This document shows positions 1-6,148 of a DNA stretch of 6,148 nt, one piece after another. The notes below the pieces were generated by a model. It searched no databases. It saw only the letters and a program-made list of their open reading frames with translations, and was not told the DNA's origin. The translations under genes and the position numbers were made by a program. Where the stretch lies: the NCBI GenBank assembly GCA_015491595.1, contig WFVP01000402.1:1-6148 (forward strand), written 5' to 3'. The stretch's first letter is position 1. Every line of letters begins with the position of its first letter. The DNA is from Anaerolineales bacterium. GTDB taxonomy: Bacteria; Chloroflexota; Anaerolineae; Anaerolineales; DRMV01.

Positions 1-729
1 CACTTCCTCGCCCAGGGTCTGCACCTGAGTTCGCGCTTCCTCGACGTCCTGGGCCAGGGTCTGGGTCTGGGCCTCCAAATCGTCCACCCGGACGCCTAAA
101 TCCTTCAGGGCGTCCACTTCCCCCTGGAGCGTCGTGACCCGCTCCTGCAGTTGGGCTAGCTGGGCCTCCATGTCCTGCACCCGCGTGGCCAGACGCCCCA
201 CATCGGCGGGCCGGGCGTACAGCAAGCCCCGGTTCAGGGTCGAAAGCACCCCCAGGGTCACCACCACCGCGAACACAAAGGCCACCAGGCTGCTGAGCAG
301 CGCGGCCGGCCAGGGCGACGGTCCTGAAGGAGCCGCTGGCGTCCCGGGAGAAACGGGCGTCGGGGTCTCCTGGGGAAGGACCTCTGAAGGCGCTTCCCCT
401 TCGGGGCCCTTTTCCGCCTCATCCTTGGAGGCCTCAGGCGCGGTTTCGGGCGCCTCTGCCAGAGGCTCGGGGGAAGGAGGCACCTCTTCCTGCTTTGGGG
501 AAGGGGCGCGCGCCGCGTCTTCCGTCGCGACGTCCTCCGGCACGGCGGGCGCTTCAGCCTCCGGGGCCGGCTTCACCGCTTCGTCCGCGGGTGCGTCGGC
601 CGCCTCTTTCACGGGAGAACCGAAGTCGGAATTAGGCGACGGCGTCGCGTGCTCCTGGGCTTCGGGGGTCTGCTGGATGTCCTCTTTGGGCACATCTTGT
701 TCCTGGCGCTTCTTCCTTCGTCGGGGCAT
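1..729 (-). CDS. Single-pass membrane protein with disordered acidic N-terminus and extracytoplasmic coiled coil (partial, C-terminus beyond window)
   Basis: Reading leftward from ATG at 729-727, the frame stays open for 243 codons to base 1, so the C-terminus is missing. I do not recognise the family. Residues 1-10 are basic (MPRRRKKRQE). Residues 11-140 are low-complexity Pro/Ala/Glu/Ser sequence, net acidic and probably disordered. Residues 142-163 are a hydrophobic stretch long enough for one membrane helix. There is no cleavable signal peptide, and the basic N-terminus suggests N-in, C-out topology. From Val177 to Val243 hydrophobic residues recur every 3 or 4 positions (V177, L180, V184, M187, L191, L194, V198, L201, V205, L208, L211, V215, L218, L225, V229, V236, L239, V243), a long coiled coil with one phase shift at 208-215. 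The start is supported by a strong Shine-Dalgarno at 734-741. The gene lies 23 bases past the TPR stop, so it is probably co-transcribed. It uses TTA, CTA and TCA codons that its neighbours nearly avoid. Function is unknown; an envelope scaffold or tether is speculation. The gene call is secure, the role is not. Confidence 0.85.
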   Translation of the reverse strand, partial: MPRRRKKRQEQDVPKEDIQQTPEAQEHATPSPNSDFGSPVKEAADAPADEAVKPAPEAEAPAVPEDVATEDAARAPSPKQEEVPPSPEPLAEAPETAPEASKDEAEKGPEGEAPSEVLPQETPTPVSPGTPAAPSGPSPWPAALLSSLVAFVFAVVVTLGVLSTLNRGLLYARPADVGRLATRVQDMEAQLAQLQERVTTLQGEVDALKDLGVRVDDLEAQTQTLAQDVEEARTQVQTLGEEV

Positions 730-733
730 AGCC

Positions 734-741
734 CACCTCCT
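734..741 (-). promoter_or_regulatory. Shine-Dalgarno site of the membrane coiled-coil gene
   Basis: On the minus strand AGGAGGTG lies four bases before ATG 729-727. It is nearly the full complement of the 16S rRNA 3' end, and its GGAGG core is at a usable distance. It is the strongest ribosome binding site in the window and fixes the start of this gene. The whole gap between the TPR stop and this start is 730-752, too short to hold a terminator plus a new promoter, which supports co-transcription. Confidence 0.8.
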
Positions 742-752
742 GTTTCAAAGTT

Positions 753-3185
753 TCACTCCGAGGGCGCTTCCGGGGCCTCGGTCCCCTTGCGTCCGCCATG
801 GGAAGAGACGCCCGGAAGCGGACCCGTGGAATCCGTCACCCGGCGGGTGGCCTCCAGTTGACGGAGCAATTCACGATACTGGGGCGCATTGGGGGGATTG
901 AGCTTCAAAATGGCCTGGATGGCCCGCCGGGCGCCCAACAGGTTGTTCTGCTGGAGGTAATACTCGCCGGCCTGGTCCAACGTTTTCACGGCCTCCTCTT
1001 CCTTCCCCAGAGCGGCCAGCACCAGACCCATGTGATAGAGCAATTCCGGACGCTCGGGATGTTGCTCCAACAGGCGCTCCAGCAAGGCCTGGGCCCGCTG
1101 CAATCCCTGGGTGGAAGTGGTCCAGGCCCGCAATCGCTGCTCCAGGACGTCCAAAGCCTGCTCGGCCTTGCCCTGGCGGAAGAGGAGGTCCATCCAAGAG
1201 GCGATGATTTCCACATCGTCGGGCTTCAACTTCACCAACTCGCGGTAGATTTGGGAGGCCTTGTCCCAATCCAACCGTTCCACCGCCAGCTGCACCTGGG
1301 CCTGAAGCAGGGCGATGCGCTTCTCCACGGGGATGCCCATGCGTTTCGCCAGGTTCAGGGCTTCGTTGAGGGTCTGGTCCGCGGCATCCAGGTTGGCCAG
1401 TTGGCGGTGCACCATGGCCAGTTTCAGGTAAGCATCGATGACCTGGTCGTAAAGCCCCTGGTCGCTGAGCAGGCGGATGAGCATCTGGTGCGCCCGGGTG
1501 TGCATGGGATGGATTTGCAAGATGCGTCGCAACATGTGCACGGCCTGACGCGGCTCGCCCCGGGTCACGTACACCCGCGCCAGGGTGAAGAACTTCTCCG
1601 TTGCCTGCTCCAGCAACCCCTGTTCCCAGAGGATGTCCCCGATGAGCATATGTAGGGGCAGGAAGGTGGGGGTACGGAACAGAGCGAAGTGCGCGGCTTC
1701 CATGGCCGCGTCCAGGGCGCCCTGACGCATGAGTTCCCGCACGTACCGCAATTCCTCCAGGGCGCGCGGGGTATCCGCCTCCATGAGCATGTCCACCAGG
1801 GGGACGATATCGGTATAGCCGTCGCCCCGGCCGCTGGAAGCCTGTTCCCGCAACGCCTGGACCTTGGCGCGCCAGTCGGGGGAGGCCAGCAGGGTGCGCA
1901 CGTTCTCGTAGAACCGTTTCCAGGTTTTGGCATCCTGCTGCAGCAGGGCCTCCCGGGCCGATTCGTAATGGGCCTCGATGGTGGCCATCTGGTCGTCTTG
2001 GTCCACGTGCTGCAAATCCAGCGTGCGCAAAGCGTCCAGGCACTCCAGCACCGCCTCTTCCAGGCGACCCAGTTTGTACAGCAGCTCGGCCATGAGCACA
2101 TGGGCCGCCAGGGCGAAATCAGGATGATTGATGGCCCGCTGCAGGTATTTCAGCGCCCGCTTGGGCCGGTCCAGCTTGGCGAACAGCCAGCCCAGGTCGT
2201 AGAACACGGCAGGATGCTCCACGCCCGCGTGGACCACCCGCTCCAGATCCGTGGCCGCGGTCTCCCAATCCTGCCGGGTCTGAGCCTCCACCACCTGCGA
2301 CAGCAGCAAGAGCAGGGTATCCCGCTGGGTCAGCTCCAGCAGCGAGCCGCGCAGGGATTCGGTCAGGCGATTCAGGCGCCGTCGCGGGGAGGATGCGGTG
2401 GAAGAGGAGGTTTCCTCCGCCTGCATGAAGGCCAGCTCGGCCAGGGCCGCCAGGGCCCGTTCCGCGGCCTCGTCCATCAGCGACTTGGGCTGACGTTCGT
2501 CCTCTTCTTCGGGCGCAGGGGCCGGTGGGCGCTCCTGCGGCTTTACCGGAGCCCGGCGGGCCTGACGCGGGATGGGAATCGGGCGTCCCTGGTGCAGGGC
2601 CCGCAGGGCACGACGCACTTCGGGATGCTGGGGAGCCAGGCGCTCCGCGCGCTGGAGCAGGCGCAGCGCTTCCTGTTGGCGGTTGAGGCGCTGCAACAGG
2701 GCCGCCGTGTACAGATACTCCGCGATGGCCTCATGGGGACGGCGCAGGTGTTCGTAAGCCCGGGCCAGCAGATGGTGGGCCTGCAGATGACCGGGCAGCC
2801 AGCGCACCACCCGCTCCCAGTTGAAGATGGCCTTGTCCAGCTGCCCGCTCTTGGCGTAGAGTTCCGCCGCGCGCATGGCCGCTTCTGCCGCGGCTTTGTA
2901 ATCCTCCAGGGCTTCGTAGATGTTGGCCAGGCGCTCCCAGGGCACGGGCTCTTGAGGCGCCACGCGAGTGGCCTGCCGGTAGGCGCGCGCGGCCTCCTCG
3001 TAGCGCCCCAGTGTGAAGAGGGCCAGACCCCAGCTAATCAGGGCCAAATAATCGTTGGGATGGATCTCCACCGCGCGACCGTAAGCCTCCGCGGCCCGTT
3101 CCCAATCCATGGCCCACAGGGCTTCGTGGCCCTCCTCCATGGCCTGCTGAAAGGCTCGCTTTTGTTCTTCCGTCAGTGTCGTCAT
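753..3185 (-). CDS. Large multi-TPR repeat protein (810 aa), probable cytoplasmic scaffold
   Basis: The protein is almost entirely tetratricopeptide repeats, which form paired-helix solenoids that bind other proteins. No catalytic domain, signal peptide or membrane segment is visible. Three blocks can be seen. Residues about 10-200 hold five or six repeats (for example 46-79, with the typical G-x-x-x-x-x-x-x-G-R-Y-E-E-A-A pattern). Residues about 290-395 hold three more. Residues about 475-780 hold seven or eight. Residues 201-270 form a Pro/Glu/Ser-rich linker (PPAPAPEEEDE, then SSSTASSP) and 400-475 is a charged helical spacer without clear repeats. Residues 781-810 are a polar, probably disordered tail. 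I chose ATG at 3185-3183 because it overlaps the polA stop as ATGA and has AAGGAG ten bases upstream. An in-frame ATG at 3233 would add 16 residues (MGGLDPLGAGRRRGEG) encoded inside polA and looks less likely. The partner and function are not readable from sequence; TPR proteins serve in assembly, secretion and regulation. The domain call is very sure, the role is unknown. Confidence 0.93.
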   Translation of the reverse strand: MTTLTEEQKRAFQQAMEEGHEALWAMDWERAAEAYGRAVEIHPNDYLALISWGLALFTLGRYEEAARAYRQATRVAPQEPVPWERLANIYEALEDYKAAAEAAMRAAELYAKSGQLDKAIFNWERVVRWLPGHLQAHHLLARAYEHLRRPHEAIAEYLYTAALLQRLNRQQEALRLLQRAERLAPQHPEVRRALRALHQGRPIPIPRQARRAPVKPQERPPAPAPEEEDERQPKSLMDEAAERALAALAELAFMQAEETSSSTASSPRRRLNRLTESLRGSLLELTQRDTLLLLLSQVVEAQTRQDWETAATDLERVVHAGVEHPAVFYDLGWLFAKLDRPKRALKYLQRAINHPDFALAAHVLMAELLYKLGRLEEAVLECLDALRTLDLQHVDQDDQMATIEAHYESAREALLQQDAKTWKRFYENVRTLLASPDWRAKVQALREQASSGRGDGYTDIVPLVDMLMEADTPRALEELRYVRELMRQGALDAAMEAAHFALFRTPTFLPLHMLIGDILWEQGLLEQATEKFFTLARVYVTRGEPRQAVHMLRRILQIHPMHTRAHQMLIRLLSDQGLYDQVIDAYLKLAMVHRQLANLDAADQTLNEALNLAKRMGIPVEKRIALLQAQVQLAVERLDWDKASQIYRELVKLKPDDVEIIASWMDLLFRQGKAEQALDVLEQRLRAWTTSTQGLQRAQALLERLLEQHPERPELLYHMGLVLAALGKEEEAVKTLDQAGEYYLQQNNLLGARRAIQAILKLNPPNAPQYRELLRQLEATRRVTDSTGPLPGVSSHGGRKGTEAPEAPSE

Positions 3186-3201
3186 GCCCTCGCCTCTCCT
3201 T
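3182..3201 (-). promoter_or_regulatory. polA/TPR ATGA start-stop overlap with internal Shine-Dalgarno
   Basis: On the minus strand bases 3185-3182 read ATGA: the ATG of the TPR gene (3185-3183) shares two bases with the polA stop TGA (3184-3182). An AAGGAG motif at 3201-3196, inside the last polA codons, lies ten bases before the ATG. This arrangement is classic for translational coupling, where ribosomes ending polA re-initiate on the TPR gene. The overlap is seen directly; the coupling is inferred. Confidence 0.75.
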
Positions 3202-6001
3202 CTTCCGGCTCCCAGGGGGTCAAGTCCGCCCAATTGGGACCGATTTGCACATCCACCACCAGCGGCACGATGAGGGAGTAGACGTTCTCCATCATGGCCT
3301 TGATGCGCGGGGCCAGCTCCGAAACCCGGGATTGGGGCATCTCGAAGACCAGTTCGTCGTGGACCTGGAGAATCATCAAGGTGTCCGGGGCGTGCTCCCG
3401 CAAGAAAGCGTCCACCCGCAGCATGGCCAGTTTCAAGATATCCGCCGCCGAGCCCTGGATGGGCGCGTTCACCGCCTCCCGCTCGGCCCGGTTGCGCACG
3501 TGGACGTTCACCGCGGGGTTCAGCAGTTCGGGGAAGTAGCGCCGTCGCCCCAGGACGGTGGTCACGTAACCGTATTCGTAGGCCTGCCGCAGGGTTTCAT
3601 CCAGGTATTCCTTGACCTTGGGAAACCGACCGAAGTACCGATCCATGAAGTTGCGGGCCTCGCTGACGGAGATGCCCACCGTTTGACTCAATCCGTAGGC
3701 GCTCATGCCGTAAATCAGCCCGAAGTTGACGGCCTTGGCCAGCCGTCGCATGTTGGGGGTCACCTCTTCGGGCTTCACTTCAAAAATCACCGAGGCCGTG
3801 GTCCGGTGGATATCCTCTCCCCGCTGGAAGGCTTCGATCAACCCCGGGTCCTGGGAGAGATGGGCCAGGATGCGGAGCTCGATTTGGGAGTAGTCGGCGG
3901 CCAGCAACACCCGCCCCGGGGGCGCGATGAAGGCCCGGCGCACCTTTCGGCCCAGCTCGGTACGGATGGGGATGTTTTGCAAATTGGGGTTTTGGGAAAC
4001 CACCCGACCCGTCACCGCGCCCACCTGGTTGTACGTGGTATGGATGCGACCGGTCTCCGGGTGGATTTGCTCCAGGAGTGCGTCCACATACGTGGATTTG
4101 AGTTTGGCCAGTTCCCGGTGTTCCAGAATCCACTCCACCACCTTGTGCTGGTGCCGCATGGCCTCCAGAATGTCGGCCGCCGTGGAATAACGCCCCGTAG
4201 AGGTCTTGCGGGCGCCTTCGGGGGGCTTGAGGCCCAGGCGGTCGTAGAGAATTCGGGCCAGTTGCTGAGGCGAGTTGAGGTTGAACCGCTCCCCCACCTC
4301 CTCGTACATGCGTTCTTCGATTTCCTGCAACCGCCGGGCCAGTTCCTCGCCCAGGGCCCGCAGGTAATCCGCGTCCACGGCCACTCCCGCCATCTCCATT
4401 CGGGCGAGCACGGGCACCAGGGGCATCTCCACGTCCCGCATCAGACGGGCCACCTGACGGGCTTCCAGCTCCTTCTCCTGCAAAGGCTTGAGCCGAAGCA
4501 CGGTGACCACGTCCCCCACCGCATAAGGCGCCACTTCCTGGACGGGGATATCCGCCATGCTCTTCTGGCGCTTCCCCCGCCCGATGAGGCTTTCGATTTC
4601 CGTGATGGTCACGCCCAACCGCTTCCAAGAGAGGTCCTTCAGGCTGCGATTCCGGCCGTCGGGGTCGATGAGCCACTCGGCAATCATGGTGTCGAAGGTA
4701 AGGGGCTGGGGAAAGAGGCCGTGCTGGGCCAGGACGATGACGTCGAACTTGATGTTGTGCCCCACTTTACCCACGCGCGGGTCGGTGAGGACCGGCGCCA
4801 GGGCCTCTTTCACCATCTCCCAGGGCAGGTTAGGCCCGCCGCGGTGGCCGACGGGGATGTAGTACCCCTCATTGGGACTGAGGGCCAGGGAAAGGCCCAC
4901 AAGATGGGCGCGCATTTTGTTGAGGGAATCCGTTTCCGTATCCAGGGCGATTTCCCGCGCCTTCTCCAGGCGGGCCCGCAGGTCGGCCAGGGCCTCGGGG
5001 GTATCCACCAAGTGGGTGGTGTACGTGGTCTGGCCTTCCGAGGTGACGGTGAACAGGGGCGGTTGATACGCGGCGCGTTGAGAGGCATCGGGAACGGCTT
5101 CCCGGGCGGCCAGAATCTGCCGCAGGCGCTTGGCCAGGGAGCGGAATTCCAGTTCCCGAAAGAGGCGGTCGACCTTTTCCAGGTCGAACCGGGCCCAGGT
5201 GCGGGCCTCCTCCAACGGCAAGGAGAGGTCCAGATCAGTGCGAATCTGGGCCAGTTGACGGCTCAGGTACGCCAATTCCCGATGGGCCTCCAGTTTCTTC
5301 CGCACCCCCGGCGACAGTTCCGCCAGATGGGCGTAAATGCCGTCCAGGTCCCCGTACTGTTGCAACAGGCGGACCGCGGTCTTGTGGCCGATGCCCGGCA
5401 CGCCGGGGATGTTGTCCGACTTATCCCCCACCAGGGCTTTATAATCCACCAGCTGGCGAGGAAGGATGCCCAGTTCTTCTTTGACCCGCTGAGGGGTATA
5501 GTTCTCGGCGTCGGCCAGCTTGCGCCCCGGCAGGGTCACGATGATGCGCTCCGTCACCAGCTGGAGCAAATCCCGGTCCCCAGTGATGATGCGCACCCCC
5601 AGGTCCTCGTGCTCCCGCACCAGCCGGTGGGCCACGGACCCGAGCACGTCGTCGGCCTCATAGCCCTCATACTCGAGGATGGGGAACCCAAAGGCCTCCA
5701 CCAACTGGTAAATCCGGTCCATCTGGACCTGCATCTCATCGGGCATCTTGGCCCGCGTGGCCTTGTATTCAGGATAGAGGTCGTCCCGGAAGCTCCGTCC
5801 GGTGTCGAAGGCCACGGCCAGATAGTCGGGCTTTTCCTGCAACATGCGCAACAGAATGCTCGCGAACCCGTAGGTGGCAGCCGTGGGCTCCCCCTGGGAC
5901 GTCACCCAGCGCCGGGCCACGTCTTCGACGCCTCCGGTGAGCGCGAAGTAGGCCCGGTACGCAATGGCGTGTCCGTCCAGCAAATAAACCGTGGGCAGCA
6001 T
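3182..6001 (-). CDS. polA: DNA polymerase I with 5' nuclease, 3'-5' proofreading and polymerase domains
   Basis: A 939-residue family A DNA polymerase, close to the usual full length (E. coli about 928). It fills gaps, removes RNA primers from Okazaki fragments and acts in excision repair. The 5' nuclease domain (1-295) has its acidic metal ligands: D9, D66, E115/D117/D118 (YEADD), D142/D144 (TGDRD), D193/D196, followed by the helix-hairpin-helix motif IPGVPGIG (198-205). A linker of about 300-330 follows. The 3'-5' exonuclease domain (about 330-515) keeps Exo I D354/E356 (DTET), Exo II N416/D420 (HNIKFD) and Exo III Y493/D497 (YAVGD), so proofreading should work, unlike in Taq polymerase. 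The polymerase domain (about 520-939) has motif A D703 (ADYSQIE), motif B R752/K756/F760/Y764 and motif C H881/D882/E883 (VHDE). F760 sits where E. coli has F762, the form that discriminates against dideoxynucleotides. ATG 6001 places MLPTVYLLDGH exactly where the family starts, with a modest GAGG five bases upstream. The gene has no TTA, CTA or TCA codon. It overlaps the TPR gene by four bases. Confidence 0.98.
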   Translation of the reverse strand: MLPTVYLLDGHAIAYRAYFALTGGVEDVARRWVTSQGEPTAATYGFASILLRMLQEKPDYLAVAFDTGRSFRDDLYPEYKATRAKMPDEMQVQMDRIYQLVEAFGFPILEYEGYEADDVLGSVAHRLVREHEDLGVRIITGDRDLLQLVTERIIVTLPGRKLADAENYTPQRVKEELGILPRQLVDYKALVGDKSDNIPGVPGIGHKTAVRLLQQYGDLDGIYAHLAELSPGVRKKLEAHRELAYLSRQLAQIRTDLDLSLPLEEARTWARFDLEKVDRLFRELEFRSLAKRLRQILAAREAVPDASQRAAYQPPLFTVTSEGQTTYTTHLVDTPEALADLRARLEKAREIALDTETDSLNKMRAHLVGLSLALSPNEGYYIPVGHRGGPNLPWEMVKEALAPVLTDPRVGKVGHNIKFDVIVLAQHGLFPQPLTFDTMIAEWLIDPDGRNRSLKDLSWKRLGVTITEIESLIGRGKRQKSMADIPVQEVAPYAVGDVVTVLRLKPLQEKELEARQVARLMRDVEMPLVPVLARMEMAGVAVDADYLRALGEELARRLQEIEERMYEEVGERFNLNSPQQLARILYDRLGLKPPEGARKTSTGRYSTAADILEAMRHQHKVVEWILEHRELAKLKSTYVDALLEQIHPETGRIHTTYNQVGAVTGRVVSQNPNLQNIPIRTELGRKVRRAFIAPPGRVLLAADYSQIELRILAHLSQDPGLIEAFQRGEDIHRTTASVIFEVKPEEVTPNMRRLAKAVNFGLIYGMSAYGLSQTVGISVSEARNFMDRYFGRFPKVKEYLDETLRQAYEYGYVTTVLGRRRYFPELLNPAVNVHVRNRAEREAVNAPIQGSAADILKLAMLRVDAFLREHAPDTLMILQVHDELVFEMPQSRVSELAPRIKAMMENVYSLIVPLVVDVQIGPNWADLTPWEPEEGEARA

Positions 6002-6006
6002 AGGCG

Positions 6007-6010
6007 CCTC
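6007..6010 (-). promoter_or_regulatory. Weak Shine-Dalgarno of polA
   Basis: GAGG on the minus strand lies five bases before ATG 6001-5999. The match is only four bases and lies partly inside the AGGCGCCT palindrome. It is much weaker than the site of the third gene, which would suit modest polA translation. Spacing is normal. Confidence 0.45.
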
Positions 6011-6031
6011 GTTGGAGTGAAGGTTACCTAA

Positions 6032-6037
6032 ATCATA
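6032..6037 (-). promoter_or_regulatory. Possible sigma-70-type -10 box for the polA operon
   Basis: TATGAT on the minus strand matches TATAAT at five of six positions and would place transcription start near 6025, about 24 bases before polA. No good -35 lies at 16-18 bases; the nearest TTGACA-like hexamer is TTGCGT at 6066-6061, with a 23-base spacer, which is too long. Transcription could instead begin beyond the window. Confidence 0.3.
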
Positions 6038-6148
6038 ACGGAAAACTCGACGGCGGGGGAACGCAAGATAAGCCCCATCTGGAGGCGCTTCTACGTGGGG
6101 GGCGCCAAATCCTAAGCAACTTTTAATGTGCTTTCCAGTACACTGAGG

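Larger units (their letters stand above)
6002..6148 (-). other. polA leader region, no gene visible
   Basis: This 147-base stretch precedes polA and is locally richer in A/T (for example 6107-6135). On the minus strand the polA frame stays open through all 49 codons to the window edge, but it contains no ATG, GTG, TTG or CTG start. It contains two TTA codons, which polA never uses, so I read it as untranslated. A perfect palindrome AGGCGCCT (6002-6009) abuts the polA start, and a second GGCGCC lies near 6100. No terminator hairpin or RNA gene was recognised. Confidence 0.55.

Noticed and set aside
730..752. Possible terminator or promoter between the TPR and membrane genes
   Set aside because: Only 22-23 bases with no hairpin or -10/-35 pair; it holds just the Shine-Dalgarno.
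134..901. Plus-strand open frame of 255 codons, Ser/Ala/Gly-rich
   Set aside because: It is the antisense of the low-complexity Pro/Ala/Glu part of the membrane gene and crosses the TPR stop. The minus-strand reading has a strong Shine-Dalgarno, a membrane helix and a heptad pattern.
1689..3281. Plus-strand open frame of 530 codons opposite the TPR gene (and a similar one at 798-1655)
   Set aside because: Same in-register codon effect; the two frames are separated only by the single CTA codon of the TPR gene. There is no domain and no sensible start context.
3176..6031. Plus-strand open frame of 951 codons opposite the whole of polA
   Set aside because: It lies in exact codon register with polA, so a stop appears only where polA uses TTA, CTA or TCA. 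polA avoids these codons, leaving the antisense frame open by chance. The translation is rich in His, Gln, Gly and Val with no recognisable domain, while polA is unmistakable.
6114..6119. TTGCTT as a -35 box for polA
   Set aside because: No acceptable -10 hexamer lies 16-18 bases downstream (ACGTAG or CGTAGA at that distance).
6126..6146. Short plus-strand ATG frame near the right edge
   Set aside because: It ends at TGA after six codons and has no ribosome binding site.

Overview
The window is a compact, high-GC bacterial segment with three genes, all read leftward (minus strand) and probably one transcription unit. In order of transcription they are: polA (DNA polymerase I, complete, right side), a large tetratricopeptide-repeat (TPR) protein (complete, middle), and a single-pass membrane protein with a long coiled coil (left side, cut by the window edge). 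There are no RNA genes, mobile elements, CRISPR arrays or convincing terminators.

Organism: a bacterium with strong G/C preference at third codon positions. The full-length PolA with proofreading, followed by a soluble TPR protein rich in Arg, Glu, Leu and Ala, looks to me like Chloroflexota (Anaerolineae-type, possibly thermophilic). That is recall-based inference, not a search result.

Layout: 6148-6002 is the polA leader, with a possible -10 box and no upstream gene visible. 6001-3182 is polA, with all 5' nuclease, 3'-5' exonuclease and polymerase signature residues present. The polA stop overlaps the TPR gene start by four bases (ATGA), so the two are probably translationally coupled. The TPR gene runs 3185-753. 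After 22 untranslated bases holding a strong Shine-Dalgarno sequence, the third gene starts at 729 and runs off the left edge still open.

How the genes fit together: PolA does repair and Okazaki-fragment processing. The TPR protein is presumably a cytoplasmic protein-protein scaffold. The third protein would sit in the membrane with a disordered acidic tail in the cytoplasm and a coiled coil outside. No functional link beyond shared transcription can be shown. I found no novel defence or mobile system. The items most worth a second look are the tight polA-TPR coupling, the unrecognised membrane coiled-coil protein, and its codon use, which differs from its neighbours.
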